This document shows positions 8,695 to 17,663 of a stretch of 64,000 bases of DNA, piece after piece. The position numbers and the translations under genes are program-made. The notes below the pieces were generated by a model. That model made no database searches and was not told the origin of the DNA. It was given only the letters and a program-made list of their open reading frames with translations. This DNA comes from Fidelibacterota bacterium UBA6531 (GTDB lineage Bacteria; Fidelibacterota; Marinisomatia; Marinisomatales; TCS55): positions 1-64,000 of the forward strand of contig DJKX01000032.1 in assembly GCA_002436185.1 (NCBI GenBank). The letters are read 5' to 3'. Each line of letters starts with the position of its first letter. Position 1 is the first letter of the stretch.

Positions 8695-9881
8695 TATATT
8701 CCAGCAAAAACCCGAGCCACATCAAGTATTAATGAAGGTTTTTCACGTACTGCCGCGGAAAATAATTTCATAAGTGTTCTGTTCTTCTCCGGGATAGCAA
8801 CAATAGTGCGAGCAATATTATTTAAATCATCATCATTAAGTTTATATAGACTTTCTTTTATCCTATAAAATCTCTCATGATTTTTACCACCTATCTTATG
8901 CCATTCTTTTTCATAAGAAAATAAATTTTCTCTGGTCGGGCCACCCCTTTGCAATGCCTTGATAGCCGTTTCAGCGGCCAGTAAACCACTTCTCATTCCC
9001 GGTGTAATCCCTCCTCCTGTGAGTGGATTGCATGTATGGGCTGCATCACCAACAAGCATCAATCCATCCGCTACCATTTGTTTGACTGTTTTGCCCACTG
9101 GAATTCCTCCTACAACAGTCGTCAAAACAGAAGCTTGGGGATATTTCCAATGAATGAACTCATCCAAAAATTTATGTGCTGCTTTGCCGTTTTTTGCATA
9201 ATAGCCAGAGATACCCAGACCAATATTTGCTTTATTTTTCCCTTTAGGAAATACCCATAGATAACCGCCTGGAGCCCATTTTTTAGATAAATAAAATTCA
9301 AACATATTTTCAGTGACTTCAATTCCGGCCACTGTTTTTTGAATTCCGGATTCCATATCTTTAAGTTTCAGATGAGTTTGCAATCCCGCCCAACGTCCTA
9401 CTCTGCTTTCCACGCCATCGGCTCCAACCACTATTTTAGCTTTTTTTTCGAATCGTTCTCCAAGATGTATTCCTTTTACTCCTGCCACTTTATCATCTTT
9501 TATAATTAAACCATCCACGTAGGCTTTGGTAACAATCTGGGCTCCCTCTTGTGCAGCATATTGTGCCAGATCATAATCAAAGATTCTTCTGTCAAGGATA
9601 TAACCTGTTTCAACAAGACCAAATTCAACGACTGTTTCATCAGGTGCGACCATTTTTATACGGTTAATTTTTGATGCTATCCAGCGGGGATTCGGTTCAT
9701 GAAAAATGCGCAAACCTGCATCGCTGATTGCTTCCGCGCAACGTACGGGAACACCGATATCACGGTCTTTCTCCAACAATAAAACTGATAAGCCGCCTTC
9801 AGCAGCTACTCTAGCAAAGGTCGATCCGGCGGGTCCTCCCCCGACAACGATGCAGTCGAATTCCTTTTGTTCTTTCCACAT
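8694..9881 (-). CDS. Geranylgeranyl-reductase-family FAD-dependent oxidoreductase
   Basis: The 395-residue flavoprotein has an N-terminal FAD Rossmann motif (VVGGGPAGSTFARVAAEGG, about 13-31), the GADGVESRVGRW segment (about 153-164) and the second FAD signature VGDAAHTCNPLTGGGI (about 277-292). These are hallmarks of the GGR group, which hydrogenates isoprenoid chains (chlorophyll side chain, archaeal lipid tails, menaquinone tails). In a bacterium of this kind, polyprenyl or quinone side-chain reduction is plausible, but the substrate cannot be read from sequence. The ferredoxin gene ends one base upstream, and archaeal GGR enzymes take electrons from such ferredoxins, so the pair probably works together. 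Confidence 0.88.
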   Translation of the reverse strand: MWKEQKEFDCIVVGGGPAGSTFARVAAEGGLSVLLLEKDRDIGVPVRCAEAISDAGLRIFHEPNPRWIASKINRIKMVAPDETVVEFGLVETGYILDRRIFDYDLAQYAAQEGAQIVTKAYVDGLIIKDDKVAGVKGIHLGERFEKKAKIVVGADGVESRVGRWAGLQTHLKLKDMESGIQKTVAGIEVTENMFEFYLSKKWAPGGYLWVFPKGKNKANIGLGISGYYAKNGKAAHKFLDEFIHWKYPQASVLTTVVGGIPVGKTVKQMVADGLMLVGDAAHTCNPLTGGGITPGMRSGLLAAETAIKALQRGGPTRENLFSYEKEWHKIGGKNHERFYRIKESLYKLNDDDLNNIARTIVAIPEKNRTLMKLFSAAVREKPSLILDVARVFAGI

Positions 9882-9882
9882 T

Positions 9883-10086
9883 TTATGCAGCAGCGACTGT
9901 TGTGGATTTATTGGGCTCTATTTGGCTTAATACTTCAATAGGGCAAACATAAACGCAGATATCACAATCAATACAGATTTCATGCTCAATACGAATATCA
10001 GCTTCTTTAACCTCAATACAATTAACAGGGCAAACGCCCACACAACAACCACAAAAATCACATTTATTTTCAGCTATTTCAATCAT
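9883..10086 (-). CDS. Small 2[4Fe-4S] ferredoxin
   Basis: A 67-residue bacterial-type ferredoxin with two cluster motifs: CDFCGCCVGVCP and CIDCDICVYVCP, each C-x2-C-x2-C-x3-C-P. I place the start at the ATG at 10086, not the longer upstream frame, because the longer form would prepend an unlikely hydrophobic leader and this ATG overlaps the upstream stop by 8 bp, as is usual in this operon. It would act as a low-potential electron carrier in the cytoplasm. Its position directly before the GGR-type flavoprotein suggests it is that enzyme's electron donor. The first motif has an extra cysteine (CGCC), a small departure from the commonest form. Confidence 0.9.
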   Translation of the reverse strand: MIEIAENKCDFCGCCVGVCPVNCIEVKEADIRIEHEICIDCDICVYVCPIEVLSQIEPNKSTTVAAA

Positions 10087-10870
10087 GATCCACAGCAAAA
10101 GTTGGGAAAATGATATTGTATCGAAAGTAATGATATGTGCGTAGACCAAAAAAGAGAATTGCAACCGGGATCAACAGCCATGGCAAGCGCACAGATACAA
10201 ACATGGTGGCAATAAATATTGGATAAATCCGGGCCCGCTCAATATGACGTTTGTGCTGGGGAAAAACAATGGCGATCAGATAAAAAGGGGCAATGACTGC
10301 AGCGGTTGTACTGATTACAGGATCATCAAATGCAATTCCGATAAATACACTTACTAAAACCAGCAGGAGACTTAAAACAATTAATCCCTTTCCGGGTGTA
10401 TATCCCTTTTCTGGAATTGAGTCCAAATCGATTTGATAAATGAATAGGATAGAAAGGTAAGTAAGCAAATAAGGAAAAAATGATTTAAGTGAAATGAATA
10501 GATCTCCGTTTAGCCAGCTCAACCAACCCCAACCTGTCATAAATAATACTAATCCAATAATTGTGTGATTTAGGATAAAATTGGTATTTAAATCATTACT
10601 TATAAATGAAAATTTTTCTTTCCTGATGATAAAGGTCATTACAATTGTGATGATCAATAATGTAATTAAACCAACACCGGCCAATGACATGTCCCAATAT
10701 GTATAGCGATCCAAGTTTGATTGTTGGGCGCTGGTTCCGGACGTCATTAAAATCCAAATAGCAAACCAACTCAAAGGTTTCAGTTTCATGAAACCGTCTA
10801 ATTTATTAGAATAACTAGATAGAGCTTTATAGACAGCGGATTTTGGTGGAACTATGCGGGCGATTATCAT
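10079..10870 (-). CDS. Unknown polytopic membrane protein
   Basis: The 263-residue product is not recognised. After a hydrophilic N-terminal stretch of about 25 residues, it shows roughly six to seven hydrophobic segments: SWFAIWILMTSG, LAGVGLITLLIITIVMTFII, HTIIGLVLFMTGWGWL, a pair around FFPYLLTYLSILFIY and LIVLSLLLVLVSVFIGI, then VIAPFYLIAIVF and LLIPVAILFFG. The start at 10870 overlaps the symporter stop by 4 bp (ATGA), and the 3' end overlaps the ferredoxin start. A role with the ferredoxin/flavoprotein pair in lipid or quinone processing can be proposed from location only; a membrane-bound prenyl-chain enzyme or transporter partner would both fit. Confidence 0.7.
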   Translation of the reverse strand: MIIARIVPPKSAVYKALSSYSNKLDGFMKLKPLSWFAIWILMTSGTSAQQSNLDRYTYWDMSLAGVGLITLLIITIVMTFIIRKEKFSFISNDLNTNFILNHTIIGLVLFMTGWGWLSWLNGDLFISLKSFFPYLLTYLSILFIYQIDLDSIPEKGYTPGKGLIVLSLLLVLVSVFIGIAFDDPVISTTAAVIAPFYLIAIVFPQHKRHIERARIYPIFIATMFVSVRLPWLLIPVAILFFGLRTYHYFRYNIIFPTFAVDHD

Positions 10871-12243
10871 TGGATTAGTGTTATACCAAACACTACTTCT
10901 AAAATTTCACTTATTATGATAAATCCAACAACAGCAGCTGCAATTCCAAAAAGGACAGTTATAAGTTCTTTTGATAACTTCGATTTGTCCATGCCTTTTT
11001 TTAATTCGTCCATAAAATTATTTACACCCCATTTCTTCAAGATGAATAATGCAGTCAATAATCCACCGATAGGCAGCATATACTTCGAAGATAAATAATC
11101 CATAAAATCAAAGAATGAGATCCCAAAGAATTCAGTGAGATTAATTCCACCTCCCATCGATAATGAACAAAATACACCTACAATCGTGATAACTGCACCG
11201 AATTGAATAGTCGCTTTTTTCCTGGACCATCCTTTTTGATCGATGAAATAGGCAGTCACAACTTCCAAGATGGAAATAGCAGACGTTAATGCTGCCATAA
11301 ACAGTAGGATGAAAAACAATGTTCCCCAAATCGCTCCGCCGACCAATTGAGGAAAAACGGATGGCAGTATAAAGAAAATGAGACCGGCTCCACCTGCAGG
11401 ATCTGCATTCAGTGCAAAGACAGTTGTAAATATTGCAATCCCTGCCAGCATTGCTATGGCTGTATCCAGAGCAATCACCCACAATGCAGAGCTCAAGAGA
11501 TTTTGTTTTCGATCGAGATAACTGCCGTATGTGATCATTGTACCCATACCCAGGCTCAACGTAAAGAATGAATGCCCTAAGGCTAAAACGACACTCGAAG
11601 CAGTTAAATCTTCAAATTTCGGTTGGAATAAAAATTTAAGTCCTTCCACACCGTTGGGTAAGGTCAATCCACGAATGGCAAGGACGATCAATAAAACAAT
11701 GATCAAAGGCATCATGATTTTTGACCATCTTTCAATTCCTTCTTTTACTCCATTGACAATTACATATATACAAATGACCATAAAAATAATCTGGAAAAAT
11801 ACTGGACTCCATGTTAAAGAAACAAATCCGCCAAATAATTTTTCAGCTGCATCAGGATTATTCGCAAGACTATGAAATCCTCCTGATAAAGAAATGAAAA
11901 TGTATTTTAAAATCCAACCGCCCACAACCCCGTAAAATGAAAGAATCACAAACGCAGATGCAACACCCAAAAAACCCAACCATTTCCAACTGGATTTCGG
12001 GGCCAATGTTTCAAAAGCGCCCACCGGGCTCAATTGTGTTTTGCGGCCAATAACGAATTCAGCAATGACGATGGATAATCCAACTACAAGAATACAAACA
12101 AGATAAACCATAGTAAATGCTGCACCGCCATTCTGACCTGCCATATGAGGATATTTCCAAATATTTCCGATTCCTACTGCTGAACCAGACGCAGCCAGGA
12201 TAAAGCCAAGTTTTGATCCCCATTGTTCTCGTTGATTACTCAT
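10867..12243 (-). CDS. Sodium:neurotransmitter symporter (SNF) family transporter
   Basis: A 458-residue inner-membrane protein of the SNF/NSS family, which couples sodium influx to uptake of amino acids or related amines. The N-terminus has the family signature WGSKLGFILAASGSAVGIGNIWKYP split across residues 8-32, with the unwound-helix GSAVGIGN segment that binds sodium and substrate in LeuT. About eleven to twelve hydrophobic segments follow. I choose the ATG at 12243 because it overlaps the upstream stop by 4 bp and precedes the conserved region; a longer frame to 12366 adds a cysteine-rich stretch that looks like out-of-frame coding of the upstream gene. The substrate is unknown. Confidence 0.93.
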   Translation of the reverse strand: MSNQREQWGSKLGFILAASGSAVGIGNIWKYPHMAGQNGGAAFTMVYLVCILVVGLSIVIAEFVIGRKTQLSPVGAFETLAPKSSWKWLGFLGVASAFVILSFYGVVGGWILKYIFISLSGGFHSLANNPDAAEKLFGGFVSLTWSPVFFQIIFMVICIYVIVNGVKEGIERWSKIMMPLIIVLLIVLAIRGLTLPNGVEGLKFLFQPKFEDLTASSVVLALGHSFFTLSLGMGTMITYGSYLDRKQNLLSSALWVIALDTAIAMLAGIAIFTTVFALNADPAGGAGLIFFILPSVFPQLVGGAIWGTLFFILLFMAALTSAISILEVVTAYFIDQKGWSRKKATIQFGAVITIVGVFCSLSMGGGINLTEFFGISFFDFMDYLSSKYMLPIGGLLTALFILKKWGVNNFMDELKKGMDKSKLSKELITVLFGIAAAVVGFIIISEILEVVFGITLIQ

Positions 12244-12650
12244 TTTTCCTCTCGTTCTTTTTCTTGTGATTCGATATTTTCTGCCATAACACTTTTGAAT
12301 GGATTCAAATGAGCATCCACCACTGCATCCAGTATGCCGTAAACATATATAAACACCGCCCACCACGCATATTTGTTACGCTTTTCAAGATAGCGGTGCT
12401 TTCGCAAATCGTAGTTTCCTGATTCATAATTTTTATAAATATCACCATTTAATGACCACTGGTAAATGGATGCCGCTTCCAGGGATAAGATCATGACAGT
12501 TTTGAACCATCTCCCATTATAAACCTGTCCGGCTCCGGGAAACATGGTACCATACAATGCTGCTTTCATTGGTGATTTTGTTTTTACAGAATCGACTTCC
12601 TGAGGAAATAACCATGTGCAGCATACAATGAAAATGATAAATCGTTTCAT
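12240..12650 (-). CDS. DUF5683-type small envelope protein
   Basis: A 136-residue protein with an N-terminal hydrophobic signal (residues 3-15) and a KSPMKAALYGTMFPGAGQVYNGRWFK stretch spanning residues 25-50, the hallmark of DUF5683 proteins found widely in Bacteroidota-like bacteria. Two further hydrophobic segments (about 50-68 and 92-110) suggest a small membrane protein. Function is unknown. It ends in a glutamate/lysine-rich tail. It overlaps ridA upstream and the symporter downstream by 4 bp each, so it is firmly within the operon. Confidence 0.8.
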   Translation of the reverse strand: MKRFIIFIVCCTWLFPQEVDSVKTKSPMKAALYGTMFPGAGQVYNGRWFKTVMILSLEAASIYQWSLNGDIYKNYESGNYDLRKHRYLEKRNKYAWWAVFIYVYGILDAVVDAHLNPFKSVMAENIESQEKEREEK

Positions 12651-13036
12651 TCATTAATCACGGCAACGCATTCAATTTCAACATCTGTCCCTGCTGGAAG
12701 ACCAGACACTTCTACCAATAACCTAGCCGGTGCCGTTTCTTCATCTAACCTGCTGTTAAACACTTCGTTTATGTCAGCATAATTATCCATATCAGTCAGA
12801 AAAACTGTAAATTTCACTACATTGGATAAACTACTTCCGGTTTCAATCAAAATATTTTCAAGATTATCAAATATTTGGTTAACTCTATCTTTAAAATTCC
12901 CATCAATAAGTTTTGACGTCTTTGGATCAATAGCGACTTGCCCGGCAGTAAACACAAAGCCATTGCTGAAAACTCCTTGATTATAAGATCCTATTGGTAA
13001 TGGTGCTTTATCTGTTTTAATTATTTTCTTAACCAT
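12647..13036 (-). CDS. RidA-family enamine/imine deaminase
   Basis: RidA proteins hydrolyse reactive 2-aminoacrylate and similar enamine/imine intermediates made by PLP enzymes. The 129-residue product matches the family length and contains the N-terminal APLPIGSYNQG, the VFTAGQVAIDP strand and the closing APARLLVEVSGLPAGTDVEIE, with the conserved arginine of the active site at the trimer interface. Downstream overlap with the DUF5683 gene is 4 bp; it lies 9 bp after the PPC-domain gene. It probably serves general housekeeping in this operon. Confidence 0.94.
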   Translation of the reverse strand: MVKKIIKTDKAPLPIGSYNQGVFSNGFVFTAGQVAIDPKTSKLIDGNFKDRVNQIFDNLENILIETGSSLSNVVKFTVFLTDMDNYADINEVFNSRLDEETAPARLLVEVSGLPAGTDVEIECVAVINE

Positions 13037-13045
13037 TTTTCTTCC

Positions 13046-13471
13046 TCAATCAATGAAGCACATTGTAGCTAAACCAATATGATCATCCATTTCACGCTTT
13101 CCATTCGTGTTTATCTTATGCAATACAAATTCGCCAACTGCTGCAACTTCTGCTTCAAATAAATGACCGCCTTTCACAGCTAAATCATGGTCGCTTATAT
13201 TTATGTGAGCGTGTATAAATGGTTCCCCATCTTTCAGCAGTATATTCGCTTGAAAAGATGTGAGTTCCCAAATATCATTAAAATGCTTAATTATATATTC
13301 TTTATTTGCCAAATCATAGGCTCCCAATTCTATTTTTCTTATAGCACCAATTCCTGATATTTGTCCATTCATTATATCGTGATCTTTGCAAAATTGTGTT
13401 AGGGTAGACATTATCTGCTCATTTTGTTGAACATGAATAATATACGTATTACCATCTTGTACGTATTGCAT
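13046..13471 (-). CDS. PPC/DUF296-domain protein
   Basis: A 141-residue single-domain protein of the PPC (plants and prokaryotes conserved, DUF296) family. The features visible are the central ISGIGAI motif (about 40-46), the metal-site-like HAHINISDHD (about 90-99) and the following KGGHLFEAEVAAVGEF. In plants the domain accompanies AT-hooks; bacterial stand-alone copies form trimers and have no firmly established role. No DNA-binding segment is apparent here. It lies one base after the alaS stop codon and just before ridA. Confidence 0.88.
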   Translation of the reverse strand: MQYVQDGNTYIIHVQQNEQIMSTLTQFCKDHDIMNGQISGIGAIRKIELGAYDLANKEYIIKHFNDIWELTSFQANILLKDGEPFIHAHINISDHDLAVKGGHLFEAEVAAVGEFVLHKINTNGKREMDDHIGLATMCFID

Positions 13472-13472
13472 A

Positions 13473-16064
13473 TTAACCCTTCAGTGCGTCTTTAATAATT
13501 GTTTCTGCCTTTTTTAAGGTATCTTTTAATTTAGCTTTGTCTTTTCCTCCAGCCGTTGCTAAATGAGGTCTTCCTCCGCCGCCGCCGCCCATGATGGCAC
13601 CAATTGATTTTGCCAAATCGGGTGCGTTGATTCCTGCATCGTTTAAATCTTTGGTCACAACAACGACAACATTAGGTTTTTCTCCTGCTGCAGAACCTAA
13701 AACTCCAACACCTGAATCCAATACGTTTAACAGTTGATCTCCAAATTCTTTAAGCATATCCATATCGCTTGCGTCTGTTTCATGGACAATAATCTGTTTA
13801 CTATCCACATCTATAGCATTTGCAACTATTTTTTTAACATCAAAGTTTGAAGATGATTTTTGTTTCTGCTTCAGCGATTTTTCCAGATCCTTTTTCTGCT
13901 GAAGCAATTGATCAACCCGTGAATTCAAATCAGTTGCAGAACTTGTTAATTTTATTTGTAAATCATCAATAACCATTGATTGCAACTGAACATATTCTAC
14001 TGCTTTCGGTCCGGTGACAGCAACAATTCTACGTACTCCGGCTGCCAAAGATGATTCTTCTGTCACTTTAAATAAACCAATATCTCCAGTTCGATCAACA
14101 TGTGTACCGCCACACAGTTCTTTTGAATAATTACCCATCGATATGACCCGGACTATATCTCCATATTTCTCGCCAAATATAGCCATGGCGCCTTCTTTGC
14201 GTGCATCTTCAAATTCTTTCACGGTGGTTGTCACTTCAGTATTTTCCACAATTTCATGATTGACAATGGATTCAATTTTATTTAATTCTTCTAAAGTTAT
14301 TTTCTCATGGTGTGTTAAATCGAATCGCAGGTAATCAGGATGCACCAAAGATCCAGCTTGGTTAACATGTTCGCCAAGAACTTCTTTCAATGCTGCGTGC
14401 ATTAAATGAGTCGCAGAATGATTCTTACGTATATTTTGCCGGCGCTGCACATCCACTGAACATGATACTGTGTTTCCAAAATTTCCTTCTTCAAAATCTC
14501 CTGTACAGTAGTGAATAAAGACATTATTTTCATTTTGAACATCATTAACTGTTAAATCAATACCGGTACCTGTTATGGTACCTTTATCGCAAATTTGTCC
14601 ACCTGATTCTGCATAAAATGGTGTTTCATCCAATACGAGCAATACAGTGTCATCCAATACACTAAAACGTTTAATGCTAGCATCTGCAATTACCTGTTCA
14701 TAACCAAGGAATGCTGAATCATTTCCTTCGCTTACTGTTTTCCATTTTATATTCTTCATATCTGCCTTGAATTTACCAGATTCTTTTGCTCTTTTGCGTT
14801 GAACTTCCATCGATTTGTTAAATCCTTTTTCATCGACCTTTAAGCCCTGTTCCTTGGCCATAAGTTGTGTCAGATCCAACGGAAAACCATATGTATCGTA
14901 GAGCTTGAATGCTTCTTCTCCTGAAATTGTTTTACCTTTTAAATTGATTAACAATTTTTCAAAATGAAGAATTCCTCGATCTAGTGTATCATTAAATGAA
15001 GTTTCTTCTGCTTTGATTACTTTTGAGATGTGTTTTTGTTTGTCAATTAATTCAGGGTATGCATTTCCCATTACGTTGCAGACAGTCTCAACTAATTCAT
15101 AGAGAAATGGTTCATGCTGATCCAACTTGCGGCCAAAACGTGCTGCCCGGCGAAGTATCCTTCGCAGAACATACCCCCGGCCTTCATTTGAAGGTAATGC
15201 TCCATCTGCAATTGAAAATGAAAGCATACGAATATGATCCGCAATCACTTGAAATGGAGTTGTATTATCCTTGCCCAATTTACCTGTTAATTCCTCTGTT
15301 TTTGCTATGATGGGAGTAAACAAATCTGTTTCATAATTACTCGTTTTCCCCTGCAATACAGAAACAATACGTTCTAACCCGGCTCCAGTATCAACGTGTT
15401 TTGCCGGTAAATCTTCGAGTGTACCATCATCCAAACGATTATTTTGAATAAACACCAGGTTCCATAGTTCCCAGTATTCATCTGAATTATTCACACCTTT
15501 TGCAGATTGCTTGGTAGGATCTTTACCAATATAGTAATGGATTTCAGAACAGGGACCGCAAGGACCTGTTTCACCCATTTCCCAAAAATTATCTTTCTTG
15601 CCGCATTTCAATACCCTGGCAGGATCGATATCAGTCACTTTGGGCCAAAGTTTAAATGCTTCATCATCTTCTTCATAAACAGTTGCCCACAATCGCTCTT
15701 TATCCAATTTCCATACTTCTGTGAATAATTCCCAAGCCCATTCAATGGCTTCTGCTTTATAATAATCACCAAAAGACCAATTGCCCAGCATTTCAAAAAA
15801 TGTATGATGAAACGTATCAAGCCCAACTTCTTCTAGGTCATTATGCTTACCGCTTACACGAATACATTTCTGGGAATTGACTACACGAAAATCTTTTGGT
15901 TTTTGTTCTCCAAGGAAAATAGGTTTGAATTGATTCATGCCAGCATTTGTAAATAATAGCGTTGGATCATCATGGGGAACCACAGGAGCACTGCGCACAA
16001 ATTCATGACCCTTATCCTTGAAAAAATCGATGAATGTTTTACGAATGTTTACGGCTTTCATCAT
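13473..16064 (-). CDS. alaS: Alanyl-tRNA synthetase
   Basis: AlaRS charges tRNA-Ala and edits mischarged serine or glycine. The 863-residue protein has all parts: the class II catalytic core (motif segments around NSQKCIRVSGKHNDLEEVG, split across 63-81, and the helical tRNA-binding region with GRGYVLRRILRRAARFGRK at 295-313), the editing domain with zinc ligands His549/His553 (HSATH) and Cys651/His655 (CGGTH), a coiled-coil stretch (about 700-740), and a C-Ala domain with the GGGGGGRPHLATAGG loop. The start at 16064 overlaps the upstream stop by 4 bp; a second ATG follows directly at 16061. Confidence 0.98.
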   Translation of the reverse strand: MMKAVNIRKTFIDFFKDKGHEFVRSAPVVPHDDPTLLFTNAGMNQFKPIFLGEQKPKDFRVVNSQKCIRVSGKHNDLEEVGLDTFHHTFFEMLGNWSFGDYYKAEAIEWAWELFTEVWKLDKERLWATVYEEDDEAFKLWPKVTDIDPARVLKCGKKDNFWEMGETGPCGPCSEIHYYIGKDPTKQSAKGVNNSDEYWELWNLVFIQNNRLDDGTLEDLPAKHVDTGAGLERIVSVLQGKTSNYETDLFTPIIAKTEELTGKLGKDNTTPFQVIADHIRMLSFSIADGALPSNEGRGYVLRRILRRAARFGRKLDQHEPFLYELVETVCNVMGNAYPELIDKQKHISKVIKAEETSFNDTLDRGILHFEKLLINLKGKTISGEEAFKLYDTYGFPLDLTQLMAKEQGLKVDEKGFNKSMEVQRKRAKESGKFKADMKNIKWKTVSEGNDSAFLGYEQVIADASIKRFSVLDDTVLLVLDETPFYAESGGQICDKGTITGTGIDLTVNDVQNENNVFIHYCTGDFEEGNFGNTVSCSVDVQRRQNIRKNHSATHLMHAALKEVLGEHVNQAGSLVHPDYLRFDLTHHEKITLEELNKIESIVNHEIVENTEVTTTVKEFEDARKEGAMAIFGEKYGDIVRVISMGNYSKELCGGTHVDRTGDIGLFKVTEESSLAAGVRRIVAVTGPKAVEYVQLQSMVIDDLQIKLTSSATDLNSRVDQLLQQKKDLEKSLKQKQKSSSNFDVKKIVANAIDVDSKQIIVHETDASDMDMLKEFGDQLLNVLDSGVGVLGSAAGEKPNVVVVVTKDLNDAGINAPDLAKSIGAIMGGGGGGRPHLATAGGKDKAKLKDTLKKAETIIKDALKG

Positions 16065-17650
16065 AAGACAAATGAAGTTTCAATGGTTGTAAGGTTTATG
16101 GTTTCATCGGGACTGTCAACATCACCGTCACCGTCTAAATCCCGGAAAGATCGCTGAAATGTATAATTAAGCATCAGGCCTGATGAGATTTCAAATCCTG
16201 CCTGATATCCCAAAATTGTACCCTCAGTATACTTAAAATCGAATGGATTTGGAACATTTCGCTGCTGATAATACAAACGTGCAAATTTTAACCGGCTGAT
16301 ACTCTTAGTGAGGTGCAGAGCAGCCAAAAAACTTTTATTCTCTGATTCCACGTAATCTGCTTCAATATCATCCCAATTTTTTCCCATTAAATTCTGATAA
16401 GAAGCACCTGCTCTAAGCAAAGAGCCTATTTTCATACCCAAGTGAGCATAAAATCCTTTTTGCTTTCCATAACGTCCTAATTTTGATTCTTTTGTCATTA
16501 CACTTGTACTATCATTTTTCGTAATGAACGTGGCCCGTTCAAGGTCATATGACCTGTTCCAATAACTGAATTCAAACTGTCCCTTTGGAATTATCCTGTA
16601 TTCCAGATTGAATGTGGCAGGGCCAAAATTGCTTGAAATCCCCAGAGGAACCAAGCCCATTCCCAAATCCATTTGTTTTCCTGTTCCAGGATGAACTGTT
16701 GTTCCCAACATTTGGGCTGCTTGGGTGTAAACTGAAATTAACATATTGTCCTGAGCAACAATTGGATATCCAAAATCAATGGCTAATGCGCCCATGTGAT
16801 CGGGAGTCGTTTTAACATTTAACGGTTCCGGAAGTAGTGAAGCTTCCTGATCGGGCAATGAATCATAATATACCTCATTACTAAAATCTTGTCCAACAGC
16901 TGCACCTAATGCATCCCAAAAGTTATGTATAACATCAATATCGTACACATCAGGTAATCCATCACCATCGCGATCAAATTCTGAAGCATGATTATCAGCC
17001 ATTCCATCACCGTCAGAATCAAGCCAGTAATTGTCATTATCTGGGAAATGATCTACCAAATCCGGAATGCCATCATTATCCATATCTTTTAATCCGAGAA
17101 ATTGATTTCGATCTACAACAATCGACACTGCAACAGGTATTGGAATAAGTTTTGGTAAGCGAAATCGAGCTCCCACAAGACCTATATTTTGTTTAAAATC
17201 ATTAATGAATCCTTGGGCAGAACCCAATTTATTTTTTACGCTAATATCAAGGCCTACATTTCGAACGGATGGATATTGAACTGCGTTGGAATATCCGTTG
17301 ACCAAAATACCATATCCCAAATCCACTCTATCTAAAGCGCCGATTTTGAAATAAAGAGGGTCTGTTCTTCTGCCATAGCTGATATAGTATATTTTATCAA
17401 TAAGAGTATTCTTCGCTTTTTCTCCGGATGAAAAATCCCAGTTTTCATCATATACATTACCGTCTTGGTCAAAGTAAAATACCAAGTCCCAAGCGATTTT
17501 GAATTTACTTATCGGAGTTACGGGACGTAAGGCAACTTGATTCCATACCTTGCCATCAATCGTAACAGTGCCAAAAGCGCCGGTCATATTGCTCTGGCTC
17601 AAAAGCAACGATGAAACCACTAGTATACTTATGATGATTTTATGTTTCAT
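16061..17650 (-). CDS. Predicted outer-membrane beta-barrel with calcium-binding (TSP3-like) repeats
   Basis: The 529-residue product has a signal peptide (first about 19 residues, ending near LLLSQS) and alternating polar/hydrophobic strands typical of a beta-barrel. It is interrupted near residues 180-235 by an acidic insert of thrombospondin type 3-like repeats: DMDNDGIPD, DSDGDGMAD, DRDGDGLPD. A further DLDGDGDVDSPD lies near the C-terminus. Such repeats bind calcium and are common in OmpA-like and other envelope proteins. Function is unrecognised. It heads the operon that continues with alaS, an unusual pairing of an envelope gene with a tRNA synthetase. Confidence 0.75.
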   Translation of the reverse strand: MKHKIIISILVVSSLLLSQSNMTGAFGTVTIDGKVWNQVALRPVTPISKFKIAWDLVFYFDQDGNVYDENWDFSSGEKAKNTLIDKIYYISYGRRTDPLYFKIGALDRVDLGYGILVNGYSNAVQYPSVRNVGLDISVKNKLGSAQGFINDFKQNIGLVGARFRLPKLIPIPVAVSIVVDRNQFLGLKDMDNDGIPDLVDHFPDNDNYWLDSDGDGMADNHASEFDRDGDGLPDVYDIDVIHNFWDALGAAVGQDFSNEVYYDSLPDQEASLLPEPLNVKTTPDHMGALAIDFGYPIVAQDNMLISVYTQAAQMLGTTVHPGTGKQMDLGMGLVPLGISSNFGPATFNLEYRIIPKGQFEFSYWNRSYDLERATFITKNDSTSVMTKESKLGRYGKQKGFYAHLGMKIGSLLRAGASYQNLMGKNWDDIEADYVESENKSFLAALHLTKSISRLKFARLYYQQRNVPNPFDFKYTEGTILGYQAGFEISSGLMLNYTFQRSFRDLDGDGDVDSPDETINLTTIETSFVL

Positions 17651-17663
17651 TATTAATAAATAG

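Noticed and set aside
10086..10164. N-terminal extension of the ferredoxin frame
   Set aside because: The added residues lie in the coding region of the upstream membrane protein and would place a hydrophobic leader on a soluble ferredoxin; the ATG at 10086 fits the overlap pattern.
12244..12366. N-terminal extension of the symporter frame
   Set aside because: It covers the upstream DUF5683 gene in another phase and is not part of the SNF family; the 4-bp overlap start at 12243 is better.
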